Assembly (NCBI GenBank): GCA_009775265.1
Contig: VSPG01000006.1
Location: 8,222-72,221, forward strand
Direction: 5' to 3'
Origin: Muribaculaceae bacterium
Lineage (GTDB): Bacteria > Bacteroidota > Bacteroidia > Bacteroidales > Muribaculaceae
DNA: 64,000 bases
Shown here: positions 36,244-45,396 of the stretch, piece after piece
How positions within the stretch are numbered: position 1 is the stretch's first letter
Layout of the letters: each line of letters begins with the position of its first letter
Notes under the pieces: generated by a model
Databases searched by the model: none
The model's input: only the letters and a program-made list of their open reading frames with translations
What the model was told of the DNA's origin: nothing
Translations under genes and position numbers: made by a program

Positions 36244-37010
36244 TGCTTTATCTTGTGTGAAAGTTCAAAAAGACGTCGTTTGTCATGCCCGGAAAGAGCA
36301 TCGTAGCCCGACTGCTTCACTTTGTCGAGAAGTTCGTCAAGTTCTGCACGTAAATCGGCCGGGGCAGAGCCACGGTTGCTACGCCAATGCCACGCTCGCC
36401 GCCTTGCAAATCCAAGAACGGCGCCACACACGGCGCCGCCCGTATGCGCCATGGTGCTTGAAACACTGCCCGTGAATCCCACGCAGAACAGCAGCACCAT
36501 TGCAGCCACTATCCACTTAATTTTGACCGGACCGACCGGCCACAGATTCAGTTTCATATCGGGCGCATCAAAAGCCACCGCCACCGCCACGGCAAGAACC
36601 GACGCCGACGACCCCATGAGCGAGGCCGCCCCCATGGCCGGATAAACAGCATGGGAAACGGCAAACACTGCCGCTCCCGCCACTCCTCCTGCCACATAGA
36701 CACGGACAAGCGCACGGCCGCCATTGACATGCAGAAGTATGCTTCCGAAGCAATAAAGCCAAAGCATGTTGAACAGCAGATGCAGCACGTCCGTCTGCAC
36801 GAACATGTAGCTCAAAACGCTCCATGGCTGCCTGAGCATCGACGGCAGCCACGACGGCAACACAAGCCATGCAAGCATACGGCCGCCGTCGAATATCCCG
36901 AAAACAGCCACGGCAACAAACACAGACACATTGGCTGCTATAAGCGCATACAGCGTATTGGAACGCAGCGCCGCCGGGATAGAACGCATGTCAAAAGAAC
37001 CAATGGCCAT
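36240..37010 (-). CDS. Rhomboid-family intramembrane serine protease (second of two)
   Basis: The protein has six or more hydrophobic helices. HLLFNMLWLYCFG matches the conserved rhomboid HxxxN region. The catalytic serine motif reads GSSA (Ser135) instead of the usual GASG, and the catalytic His189 is in AHTGGAVCG. The C-terminal 50 residues are soluble and basic, then acidic. The start at 37010 overlaps the upstream rhomboid gene by 20 bp; the in-frame ATG at 36989 would leave a 2-bp gap and is equally possible. It is coupled to the EEP gene. Confidence 0.88.
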   Translation of the reverse strand: MAIGSFDMRSIPAALRSNTLYALIAANVSVFVAVAVFGIFDGGRMLAWLVLPSWLPSMLRQPWSVLSYMFVQTDVLHLLFNMLWLYCFGSILLHVNGGRALVRVYVAGGVAGAAVFAVSHAVYPAMGAASLMGSSASVLAVAVAVAFDAPDMKLNLWPVGPVKIKWIVAAMVLLFCVGFTGSVSSTMAHTGGAVCGAVLGFARRRAWHWRSNRGSAPADLRAELDELLDKVKQSGYDALSGHDKRRLFELSHKIKQ

Positions 37011-37743
37011 TGAATGTCCCCTTTTTCTTCCAATAAAGAATCATGATGAATCCTACGAGCATGCCTCCGAGATGGGCAAAATGCGCCACATTGTCGGCTA
37101 TTCCTCCAAGGCCATAGAAAAGTTCCAGCACCACATAGCCCACAACAAGCCATTTGGCCTTGACAGGCACGGGTATGAACCATATGTATACCGGCTGGTT
37201 GGGGAACAGCATGCCGAAAGCAAGCAATATGCCATAAATTGCTCCCGACGCTCCCACAAGCGGGGTGTTTACAAGCGCATTGAGCGTGGCTGACGTAGGG
37301 TCGGCAAAAGTAAGCCCCTGATGCATCAGCGTCCATCCTGTGCGGCAAATCTCCGCATAAGCGTCGGCGGGCAACATAGACGCATATTTATATACGAATA
37401 CCGCACTTACACCTTCCTGGATGAGACCCGCACCTATGCCGCAGGCAAGATAATAGAAAAGAAAACGGTACGAGCCCAATGCGCGCTCTATCACCTCGCC
37501 GAACATAAGCAGGGCGAACATATTGAAAAACAGATGGGTAAAACCGCTATGCAGAAACATATAAGAAAACAACTGCATAGGTTCATAACCCGGCGAAGAA
37601 AAAAAGTACATCGCGCACCAGCGGGTAAGAGCGCGGTCCACACCGGGGAACAGTGCCATCACAGCCCACACGAGGATGCACACGCCTGCAAGGTTCTTTG
37701 TCACAGGCGGCAACCTCTGTATAAATCCCGAAAAGAAACTCAT
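36991..37743 (-). CDS. Rhomboid-family intramembrane serine protease (first of two)
   Basis: The start at 37743 (MSFFSGFIQRLPP) is chosen because the -7 box at 37774-37781 would place transcription start downstream of the other in-frame ATG at 37776. The 250-residue protein has HLFFNMFALLMFG, the serine motif GASG (Ser166) and the catalytic His224 in HFAHLGG. A long loop sits between helices 3 and 4 (residues 110-155). It heads a minus-strand run with a second rhomboid, an EEP protein and probably the M3 peptidase. Confidence 0.92.
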   Translation of the reverse strand: MSFFSGFIQRLPPVTKNLAGVCILVWAVMALFPGVDRALTRWCAMYFFSSPGYEPMQLFSYMFLHSGFTHLFFNMFALLMFGEVIERALGSYRFLFYYLACGIGAGLIQEGVSAVFVYKYASMLPADAYAEICRTGWTLMHQGLTFADPTSATLNALVNTPLVGASGAIYGILLAFGMLFPNQPVYIWFIPVPVKAKWLVVGYVVLELFYGLGGIADNVAHFAHLGGMLVGFIMILYWKKKGTFNGHWFF

Positions 37744-37773
37744 AATTATAAATATAATACTTACTTCAATACG

Positions 37774-37781
37774 CAAAATTA
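37774..37781 (-). promoter_or_regulatory. -7 box for the rhomboid operon
   Basis: The minus strand reads TAATTTTG, matching TAnnTTTG, 30 bp upstream of the chosen start. Confidence 0.5.
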
Positions 37782-37886
37782 CTAAAAAAACAGGCTAACG
37801 GGGGTATAAAAGCCGCACAAGCAGAAAAAAAATAATTTTTTTGTGATTTTTTTAACAAAAATATACTCGATGTAGAGTTTTATGAG

Positions 37887-37894
37887 TATATTTG
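37887..37894 (+). promoter_or_regulatory. -7 box for the HU gene
   Basis: TATATTTG matches TAnnTTTG, 31 bp before the ATG, in a very A/T-rich upstream region suited to a strong promoter. Confidence 0.6.
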
Positions 37895-37925
37895 CGCAAT
37901 AAAAACACCAATAACTAATTTCCTT

Positions 37926-38198
37926 ATGAACAAGACTGAGCTCATCAACGCTATCGCCGAGAAAGCCAACCTGACCAAGGCCGACGCCAAGGCAGCCCTC
38001 GACGCAACCACCGCAGCCATCGCCGAGGCCCTCGCCGCTAACGACAAAGTAGCCCTCGTAGGATTCGGCACTTTCTCTGTAAGCGAGAAAGGCGAACGCA
38101 CAGGCATCAACCCCCGCACAAAAGAAACCATCACTATCGCCGCACGCAAAGCCGTCAAATTCAAAGCCGGCAGCGAGCTCAACGATGCCGTGAAATAA
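37926..38198 (+). CDS. HU-family DNA-binding protein
   Basis: The 90-residue nucleoid protein has the full HU/IHF layout: helical MNKTELINAIAEKANLTKAD, the GFGTFSVSEKGERTGINPRTKE beta arm when read in two parts, and the final helix AVKFKAGSELNDAV. The arm-tip proline region reads INPRT. Codon use is strongly biased, as for a highly expressed gene. It stands alone with its own promoter and terminator. Confidence 0.96.
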   Translation: MNKTELINAIAEKANLTKADAKAALDATTAAIAEALAANDKVALVGFGTFSVSEKGERTGINPRTKETITIAARKAVKFKAGSELNDAVK

Positions 38199-38218
38199 AT
38201 TTCCGGCTTCAGACATTG

Positions 38219-38259
38219 AACCAGGCGACATCTTCCGATGCCGCCTGGTTTTCTTTTTT
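38219..38259 (+). terminator. Terminator of the HU gene
   Basis: Arms AACCAGGCG and CGCCTGGTT, with an inner CATC/GATG pairing, are followed by a T-rich tract. Confidence 0.88.
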
Positions 38260-38468
38260 ACAATGTACGGCCATAATATTTCCATGGATATTTTTTCCAA
38301 CATTGTAGACATTGCGGACAACATACTACCATATTATATTAAAATATGTTAGAATATATTGCACCGCAGTGTTTTAAGACATTTTTTTTGCAATTTTGCA
38401 CTGCAAAGAGTCAAAGCGGAACATTCCGCATGGCTGCATTTCATTACACATTATCGCTATTCATAAAC

Positions 38469-39875
38469 ATGTTCCGTAAGATTTTTCTTGCTGCCGCCCT
38501 CAGTCTGGCTTTTTCAGCCGGCGCACAGACGGCACTGACACTCGACCAGTGTATAGCCATAGCACTGAGCGAGAACCCGACAATACAAGTGGCCGACATG
38601 GAAATCAAACGCGTCGACTATTCCCGTGGCGAAACATTGTCGCAATTGCTGCCTCAGGTGAATCTGGGAGCCAACTATTCGCGCATGCTTGCAAAACAAG
38701 TCATGTATATGAATATGGACGGCTTCGGTGGTGGCGCCGGAGGCTCCGATGACGAAGACAGCAATTCCGAGACACAGACCCGCAAAGGCGCAGGCAACGA
38801 AAACGGCATAAAAATGGGCCTTGACAACAGCTATCAGATAGGATTCTCGGCAGCCGTGCCTTTAATCGCCCCACAGCTGTGGAAATCCATGAAACTTAGC
38901 GACAGCCAGATACTGCAGTCTGTCGAACAGGCACGCGCCTCGCGTCTCGACCTCGTAAACCAGGTGAAAGATGCTTACTACACGCTAATGCTTGCCACCG
39001 ACTCCCGCGCGGTAGTACAGGAAAGCTACGACATGGCCGCACTTACGCATGAGACATATCGAAAGCAATTCGAAGCCGGAGCCGCATCGGACTACGACGT
39101 GCTGCGCACATCCGTAGCGATGAAAAACATCGAGCCGGAACTCATGCAGGCCGACATAGCCATCAAGCAGGCGCGCCTGCAACTTCTTGTCCTCATGGGA
39201 CTCGACGCCTCCACTCCCATAGAAGTATCGGGCCGCCTTTCCGATTACGAGAAAAACATGTTTGACGAAGCAATGCTGCTCGAACGCGATTATTCACAGA
39301 ACAGCACACTCGTCCAAAACACATTGCAGACACGGATGCTTCGCGACGCTCTTGACGTGCAGCGCATGGCATGGTTCCCCACCATTTCGGCAAGTATCAA
39401 TTACTACTGGAACTCCAACAGCAACGGCTCGCCGTTCAAAAATTTCCGATGGAGCAACTCCTCTACTTTCGGCCTGTCACTTTCGATGCCGATTTTCACC
39501 GGAGGCGCGCGCCTGAGCAGGCAGCGCCAGGCGAAGGTACAGCTGCTGGAGTCGGAGCTCCAGCGGGAGAACATCGAGCGCAGCGTGTCGATGCAGGTCG
39601 ACCTTGCTATCGACAACATACGCCAGAACGTGCGACAGATCACATCGACATCCGAAAGCGTGGCAGAAGCCGAGCGCGCCCACGACATCATGGAGCGCTC
39701 CTTTGCCATCGGCGCCGCAAGCTATCTCGACCTGCGCGACAGCGAACTCGCCCTCACACGCTCACGCCTCGCCTATTACCAAAGCATCTACAACTATCTC
39801 GTGGCCAACAGCCAGCTCGAATTGCTGCGTGGCACCGCTCCGCTCGAGTCTTACACACTTACCGAAAATAAATAA
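38469..39875 (+). CDS. TolC-family outer-membrane efflux protein
   Basis: The start at 38469 (MFRKIFLAAALSLAFSAGAQ) gives a signal peptide and 468 residues; the longer in-frame reading from 38346 adds an unlikely N-terminus. Two TolC-type repeats of alpha-helical hairpins are visible (LTLDQCIAIALSENPTIQ, YDMAALTHETYRKQFEAGAAS and the later AERAHDIMERSFAIGAAS). A Gly/Asp/Glu-rich insert lies near residue 85-115. It is the outer-membrane channel of the RND efflux operon; the adaptor gene begins 9 bp downstream. Confidence 0.93.
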   Translation: MFRKIFLAAALSLAFSAGAQTALTLDQCIAIALSENPTIQVADMEIKRVDYSRGETLSQLLPQVNLGANYSRMLAKQVMYMNMDGFGGGAGGSDDEDSNSETQTRKGAGNENGIKMGLDNSYQIGFSAAVPLIAPQLWKSMKLSDSQILQSVEQARASRLDLVNQVKDAYYTLMLATDSRAVVQESYDMAALTHETYRKQFEAGAASDYDVLRTSVAMKNIEPELMQADIAIKQARLQLLVLMGLDASTPIEVSGRLSDYEKNMFDEAMLLERDYSQNSTLVQNTLQTRMLRDALDVQRMAWFPTISASINYYWNSNSNGSPFKNFRWSNSSTFGLSLSMPIFTGGARLSRQRQAKVQLLESELQRENIERSVSMQVDLAIDNIRQNVRQITSTSESVAEAERAHDIMERSFAIGAASYLDLRDSELALTRSRLAYYQSIYNYLVANSQLELLRGTAPLESYTLTENK

Positions 39876-39884
39876 ACAAAGCAT

Positions 39885-40907
39885 ATGTTCCGTTCATCCA
39901 TCCACTTTTGCCTGCTTGCAGGCGCATGCGTGGCATTCAGTGCCTGTAGCGGCGCCGACAAAAATGCCGCCGTTGCAGAAACAGAAGAACTGCCACGCGT
40001 AGAAGTCTCCCTCGCACAAATGCGCGAAGTGCCGCAGACAAAAGAGTACACTGCCAATGTAGAAGCCTACAATGTCAACAACATCTCGCCCGCAACGGCA
40101 AACCGCATCAAGACAATAGCCGTAGAAGTCGGCGACGCCGTGCGCCGCGGGCAGACACTTGTGACCCTTGACCACGCCAACCTTGACCAGCTAAAGATAA
40201 ACCTCGACCAGATCGAACGCGAATACAAGCGCGCCGTGACGCTGCTTGAAATAGGCGCCGGCACACAGCAGGCCGTAGACCAGCTGAAGGCGCAGTTCGA
40301 CGCCGCCCGTACACAATACGACAACGCGCGGGAGAACACCATGCTGGTATCGCCCGTAAGCGGCGTAGTGACCGCACGAAACTATGACCCCGGCGACATG
40401 AGCGGCGCGCAGCCCATTCTTACCATAGGACAACTTTCGCCGGTAGTGAAAGTGATAATCAACGCCTCCGAAAGCGACCTCACAAAAATACACAAAGGCA
40501 TGAACGTGGCGATTCGTTTCGACGCCCTCCCCGGAGAATCGTTTGAAGGTACAGTCGCACGTGTATACCCTTCCATCGACCCCACGACGCGCACGTTCGA
40601 GGCAGAGATTCAAATAAAGAATCCCGGAGAACGTCTTCGTCCGGGAATGTTTGCCCGCGTGGAAATTGACCATGGTTCCATAAGCCGCGTCGTAGTGCCC
40701 GACCGCGCGGTAGTGAAGCAGACCGGCAGTGGCAACCGCTATGTGTACGTTCTGCACGGCAACACCGTCAGCTACAACCGCGTGGAACTCGGACGACGCC
40801 TTGACGACGCCTACGAGCTTATCGACGGTATCGCCGACGGAGACACCGTGGTGATTTCAGGCCAATCGCGACTTGCCGACGGAGCCGCTGTGGAAGTGAT
40901 GCAATAA
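39885..40907 (+). CDS. RND efflux periplasmic adaptor subunit (MFP family lipoprotein)
   Basis: The 340-residue adaptor has a lipobox FSAC (Cys21), so it is lipid-anchored at the inner membrane. The biotinyl-lipoyl half motif VEVGDAVRRGQTLVTLD and the partner VSPVSGVVTARNYDPGD flank a short helical hairpin. The beta-barrel region has KGMNVAIRFDALPGESFEGTV, as in the AcrA/MexA group. It links the TolC channel to the RND pump encoded 53 bp downstream. Confidence 0.94.
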   Translation: MFRSSIHFCLLAGACVAFSACSGADKNAAVAETEELPRVEVSLAQMREVPQTKEYTANVEAYNVNNISPATANRIKTIAVEVGDAVRRGQTLVTLDHANLDQLKINLDQIEREYKRAVTLLEIGAGTQQAVDQLKAQFDAARTQYDNARENTMLVSPVSGVVTARNYDPGDMSGAQPILTIGQLSPVVKVIINASESDLTKIHKGMNVAIRFDALPGESFEGTVARVYPSIDPTTRTFEAEIQIKNPGERLRPGMFARVEIDHGSISRVVVPDRAVVKQTGSGNRYVYVLHGNTVSYNRVELGRRLDDAYELIDGIADGDTVVISGQSRLADGAAVEVMQ

Positions 40908-40960
40908 GCCGGAACCCGGTATTTAAAATATATGACATTAAAGTATAAACATATAACGAT

Positions 40961-43900
40961 ATGAGTCTATACGGCAACGCCGTGAAGCGTCCGATTATGA
41001 CCACGCTGTGTTTCGTGGCGGTAGTCATCCTCGGCATCTTCTCGCTCAATACACTCCCCATCGACCTTTATCCGGATGTGGAGACCAACACGCTGATGGT
41101 AATGACAAGCTATCAGGGCGCAAGCGCGCAGGACATAGAACAGAATGTCACACGCCCGCTTGAAAACGTGCTCAACTCCGTCAACGACCTGAAGCACATC
41201 ACATCCAAAAGCCGCGAGGGCATCTCGGTGATAACGCTGGAATTCGAATACGGCAAAGACATCGACGTGCTCACCAACGACGTGCGCGACAAACTTGACC
41301 TCGTATCCTCAGCGCTACCCGACGATGCAGAAAATCCCACTATTTTCAAATTCTCGTCGGACATGATTCCCATAGTTATGCTCTCCGTGCGGGCTTCTGA
41401 AAGCATGCCTGGCCTGTACAAAATCCTTGACGAGGCCGTGGCAAACCCTCTCGCACGCATCAACGGCGTGGGTTCCGTGAGCATATCCGGAGCGCCCAAG
41501 CGCGAGATTCATATCTACGCCGACCCAGCACGCCTTGAGGCTTACGGACTCACCATAGAGCAGATTTCGCAGGTAGTGGCTGCCGAAAACCGCAACATCC
41601 CCGGCGGATCGTTCGACATAGGCTCTGACACATATTCATTGCGTGTACAAGGAGAGTTCACATCTTCCGACCAGATGGCCGGGATAGTCGTGGGCTCGCG
41701 CGACGGGCGGAACATATACCTGCGCGACGTCGCACGCATCGACGACTCGCTTGAAGAACGCGCCCAACAGACCTACAACGACGGCGAGAAAGGCGCCATG
41801 ATAATCATTCAGAAACAAAGCGGCGCCAATTCCGTAGAAATTTCCAACAAAGTGTTGGAAATGCTGCCGTCGATTCAGAAGCGTCTGCCGTCCGATGTAA
41901 AACTCGGCATAATAGTAGACACGTCCGACAACATCCGCAACACCATCGCTTCGCTGGTGGAAACCGTGATGTACGCCCTGCTGTTTGTCATCATTGTGGT
42001 GTTTTTCTTCCTCGGCCGATGGAGAGCCACGCTCATCATCACCATCACCATACCCATATCGCTCATAGCCTCATTCATATACCTCGCTGTCACGGGCAAC
42101 TCGCTCAACATCGTTTCGCTATCGGCTCTGTCCATTTCGATAGGCATGGTGGTGGACGACGCCATTGTGGTGCTTGAGAATGTGACTACCCATATCGAAC
42201 GTGGTTCCGATCCGAAACAGGCAGCCGTGCACGGCACCAATGAGGTGGCCATAAGCGTAGTGGCGTCGACCCTTACGCTCATCGCCGTGTTCTTCCCGCT
42301 CACGCTTGTGACGGGCATGACCGGCGTGCTGTTCCGCCAGCTCGGATGGATGGTGACCATCATGATGATTATATCCACCGTGTGCGCACTGTCGCTCACC
42401 CCCATGCTGTGCAGCCTTCTGCTCCGCCGCGACACAAAGCACGGCCGCGTATACAAACTGCTGTTCACACCCGTCAACCGCGGGCTCGACGCTTTCGACC
42501 GAGGCTACGGACGCCTGCTCACATGGGTGGTTTCGCACAAACTCATAACCGCTGTTGTCAGCCTCGCCGTATTTTTCAGCTCCCTCGTCCTGCTTAAACA
42601 TGTAGGCACCGAGTTCTTCCCCACAGCCGACGACGGACGTCTCAGCGTGAACCTCGAACTGCCCATCGGCACACGGGTGGAAATAGCACAGGAGCTGACA
42701 TCCAAGCTCGTAAAAGAATGGCGCGAAAAATATCCGGAAATCTCCGTGATAAACTACACCACAGGCTCAGCCGACAGCGACAACACGTTCGCCTCCCTGC
42801 GCGACAACGGCCCGCACATCATTTCCATGAACATTCGCCTCTCCGACCCGGGAGAGCGCGAACGCGGCATCATTGAGATAGCGGGCGAGATGCGACGCGA
42901 CCTCCGCGACTACCCGCAGTACAAGAAAGCGCAGGTGCAGGTGGGCGGCGGCGCAGGCATGGGCGGCCAGTCGACCATCGACTACGAAATCTACGGCTAC
43001 GACTTCGCCCTCACCGACACCATGGCACAGCGTCTCAAGACGGTGCTTGAGAACATACCCGGCACAGCCGACGTATTCATATCGCGCTCTGACTATCAGC
43101 CGGAATACCAAGTCGACTTCGACCGCGAGAAACTGGCCATTTACGGTCTCAACCTCCAGACAGCAGCCACATATCTGCGCAACCGCATCAACGGCTCCAC
43201 CGCTTCGCGTTTCCGCGAAGACGGCGAAGAATATGACATCAAGGTGATGTACGACCCGGCACACCGCCAGTCCATCGAAGACATCGAGAACATACTCATC
43301 TACAACTCCGCCGGCAAGGGCGTGCGCCTGAGCGACGTGGGCACGGTAGTGGAACGCGCCACACCGCCCACTATCGAGCGAAAAGACCGCGAGCGCATCG
43401 TCACCGTGAAAACCACCGTGCAAGGTGTGCCGATGAGCCGGATCGTAGAAGCATCCCAGCGCGAACTCGACAAGATGGACATACCACAGGGAGTGTCCAT
43501 CTCGCTGAGCGGAAGCTATGAAGACCAGCAGGACTCGTTCCGCGACCTGCTTACGCTGGCAATACTTATCGTGATTCTTGTCTACATCGTCATGGCCGCA
43601 CAGTTCGAAAGCTACACCTACCCCGCCATCATCATGACATCGCTGCTGTTCGCATTCTCCGGAGTGTTCATCATACTTTGGATTACGGGGCACAACCTCA
43701 ACGTCATGAGTATGATTGGAGCCATCATGCTTATAGGCATCGTGGTGAAGAACGGTATCGTGCTCATAGACTACATCACGCTCAACCGCGAGCGTGGAAT
43801 GAGCATTCGACGTGCGGTAATCCTCGGCGGCGAATCCCGTCTGCGTCCTGTGGTGATGACGACACTGACCACCATACTCGGTATGGTGCCCATGGCCATC

Positions 43901-44068
43901 GGAACAGGACAGGGAGCCGAAATGTGGCGCCCCATGGGCACTGCGGTTATCGGCGGCCTCACAGTGTCCACCATCCTCACGCTACTGTTCGTGCCCATGC
44001 TCTATTGTGTATTCGCTTACAACGGCGTGCGCAACAAGCGAAAGAAACTGCGTTCACAAAAATCCTAA
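40961..44068 (+). CDS. Efflux RND transporter permease subunit (AcrB/HAE family)
   Basis: The 1035-residue pump has twelve membrane helices and two large periplasmic loops. Transmembrane helix 4 carries the proton-relay pair in SIGMVVDDAIVVLENV, typical of drug-type (HAE) rather than metal-type RND pumps. The first helix starts RPIMTTLCFVAVVILG, and the C-terminal half has GIVVKNGIVLIDY and RPVVMTTLTTILGMVP. Substrate range cannot be read from sequence. It forms a complete tripartite system with the two upstream genes. Confidence 0.95.
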   Translation: MSLYGNAVKRPIMTTLCFVAVVILGIFSLNTLPIDLYPDVETNTLMVMTSYQGASAQDIEQNVTRPLENVLNSVNDLKHITSKSREGISVITLEFEYGKDIDVLTNDVRDKLDLVSSALPDDAENPTIFKFSSDMIPIVMLSVRASESMPGLYKILDEAVANPLARINGVGSVSISGAPKREIHIYADPARLEAYGLTIEQISQVVAAENRNIPGGSFDIGSDTYSLRVQGEFTSSDQMAGIVVGSRDGRNIYLRDVARIDDSLEERAQQTYNDGEKGAMIIIQKQSGANSVEISNKVLEMLPSIQKRLPSDVKLGIIVDTSDNIRNTIASLVETVMYALLFVIIVVFFFLGRWRATLIITITIPISLIASFIYLAVTGNSLNIVSLSALSISIGMVVDDAIVVLENVTTHIERGSDPKQAAVHGTNEVAISVVASTLTLIAVFFPLTLVTGMTGVLFRQLGWMVTIMMIISTVCALSLTPMLCSLLLRRDTKHGRVYKLLFTPVNRGLDAFDRGYGRLLTWVVSHKLITAVVSLAVFFSSLVLLKHVGTEFFPTADDGRLSVNLELPIGTRVEIAQELTSKLVKEWREKYPEISVINYTTGSADSDNTFASLRDNGPHIISMNIRLSDPGERERGIIEIAGEMRRDLRDYPQYKKAQVQVGGGAGMGGQSTIDYEIYGYDFALTDTMAQRLKTVLENIPGTADVFISRSDYQPEYQVDFDREKLAIYGLNLQTAATYLRNRINGSTASRFREDGEEYDIKVMYDPAHRQSIEDIENILIYNSAGKGVRLSDVGTVVERATPPTIERKDRERIVTVKTTVQGVPMSRIVEASQRELDKMDIPQGVSISLSGSYEDQQDSFRDLLTLAILIVILVYIVMAAQFESYTYPAIIMTSLLFAFSGVFIILWITGHNLNVMSMIGAIMLIGIVVKNGIVLIDYITLNRERGMSIRRAVILGGESRLRPVVMTTLTTILGMVPMAIGTGQGAEMWRPMGTAVIGGLTVSTILTLLFVPMLYCVFAYNGVRNKRKKLRSQKS

Positions 44069-44077
44069 CTGCAAAAA

Positions 44078-44371
44078 ATGAAAACCGTATTCATAGCATT
44101 CGACCAGGCTCACCGCGAGCGCATAATCGACATACTCGACCGCAGCAGTTGTCGCGGTTTCACATCGTGGAACACTGTAGAGGGACGCGGAAGCGTCGAC
44201 GGCGAGCCGCACTACGGCTCGCATGCGTGGCCCTCTATGGCGTCGGCCATACTCACCGTAGTGCCCGACGAGCGCGTGGCTCCGCTGCTTGAACGCCTGC
44301 GTGCGCTTGATGCAGAACGTCCCAAACTGGGGCTGCGTGCCTTCGTGTGGAACGTGGAACAATCCATGTAG
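44078..44371 (+). CDS. PG0541-type transporter-associated small protein
   Basis: The 97-residue cytoplasmic protein starts 9 bp after the RND pump. Its pattern (MKTVFIAFDQAHRERIIDIL, GFTSWNTVEGRGS, SAILTVVPDERVAPLL) matches the small protein that accompanies RND operons in Bacteroidetes and resembles a PII-like ferredoxin fold. A regulatory or sensing role for the pump is plausible but unproven. The operon ends in a strong hairpin after it. Confidence 0.78.
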   Translation: MKTVFIAFDQAHRERIIDILDRSSCRGFTSWNTVEGRGSVDGEPHYGSHAWPSMASAILTVVPDERVAPLLERLRALDAERPKLGLRAFVWNVEQSM

Positions 44372-44393
44372 CCCGTGGAACATATAAAACCTT

Positions 44394-44429
44394 GGCGCCC
44401 GACACATTTTATTGTATGTGTCGGGCGCC
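44394..44429. terminator. Hairpin between the RND operon and fcl
   Basis: A perfect 14-bp stem (44394-44407 with 44416-44429) lies between two convergent units. U-tracts are weak on both sides. Confidence 0.75.
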
Positions 44430-44451
44430 TAAACTTTATCGTGCGTCGAAA

Positions 44452-45396
44452 CTACCGCTCGGCACGCATGGGGTTGGATAGAAAATCGTCGTAGGCAAGA
44501 CGTATGCCTTCCGGAAGTTCGGTGCTGTAAGTCCACCCCAAAGCCGTTGCCTTGGACACATCCAGCAATTTGCGAGGCGTACCGTTAGGCCGTGAGGTAT
44601 CCCACAGGATTCGGCCATGATAGCCCACGATGCCGGCCACCATCTCCGTAAGCTCACGTATGCTGAGTTCCTTACCCGTACCAGCATTCACAGTTTCATT
44701 GCCTGAATAGTTGTTCATCAGGAAAACGCAGAGGTTCGCAAGGTCGTCGACGTAAAGGAATTCACGGAGCGGACTGCCGTCGCCCCAGCATGTCACTTCA
44801 TCAAGTCCCGATTCCTTGGCCTCATGAAAGCGCCGGATCAAAGCGGGAAGTACATGCGAATGCTCGGGATGATAATTGTCGTTAGGGCCGTAAAGATTCG
44901 TCGGCATCACCGATATATAATCCGTCCCATACTGCCGGTTGAGATATTCGCAGTACTTCAGGCCGGATATTTTGGCAAGCGCATAAGCCTCGTTGGTGGC
45001 TTCAAGCGACGATGTGAGCAGGCACGATTCCGGCATGGGCTGAGGCGCCATGCGCGGATAGATGCACGACGAGCCGAGAAACTCAAGTTTCTTCACCCCA
45101 TGTTTCCATGCAGCATGGATTACGTTCATTTCGAGCATCATGTTGTCGTACATGAAATCGGCAAGAGCCGACTGGTTGGCCACAATGCCGCCCACCTTTG
45201 CTGCAGCGAGAAACACATACTCGGGCTTCTCGTCGGCAAAAAATCCGTTCACAGCCTCCTGGCTTATAAGATCCAGTTCCTTATGGGTACGGGTCACGAT
45301 GTTGCCATAGCCCTGCCTGCGCAACTCACGCACGATGGCAGAGCCAACCATTCCGCGATGGCCGGCCACATATATCTTAGCATCCTTATCCATCAT
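44452..45396 (-). CDS. fcl: GDP-L-fucose synthase
   Basis: This SDR-family epimerase/reductase converts GDP-4-keto-6-deoxymannose to GDP-L-fucose with NADPH. The 314 residues have the nucleotide-binding GHRGMVGSA, the catalytic Ser in GSSCIYP and the Tyr-x-x-x-Lys in YALAKISG. PTNLYGPNDNY and GDGSPLREFLYVDD are also typical. The start overlaps the stop of gmd within ATGATG. L-fucose is used in surface glycans and glycoproteins of gut Bacteroidales; no capsule cluster is next to it. Confidence 0.95.
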   Translation of the reverse strand: MMDKDAKIYVAGHRGMVGSAIVRELRRQGYGNIVTRTHKELDLISQEAVNGFFADEKPEYVFLAAAKVGGIVANQSALADFMYDNMMLEMNVIHAAWKHGVKKLEFLGSSCIYPRMAPQPMPESCLLTSSLEATNEAYALAKISGLKYCEYLNRQYGTDYISVMPTNLYGPNDNYHPEHSHVLPALIRRFHEAKESGLDEVTCWGDGSPLREFLYVDDLANLCVFLMNNYSGNETVNAGTGKELSIRELTEMVAGIVGYHGRILWDTSRPNGTPRKLLDVSKATALGWTYSTELPEGIRLAYDDFLSNPMRAER

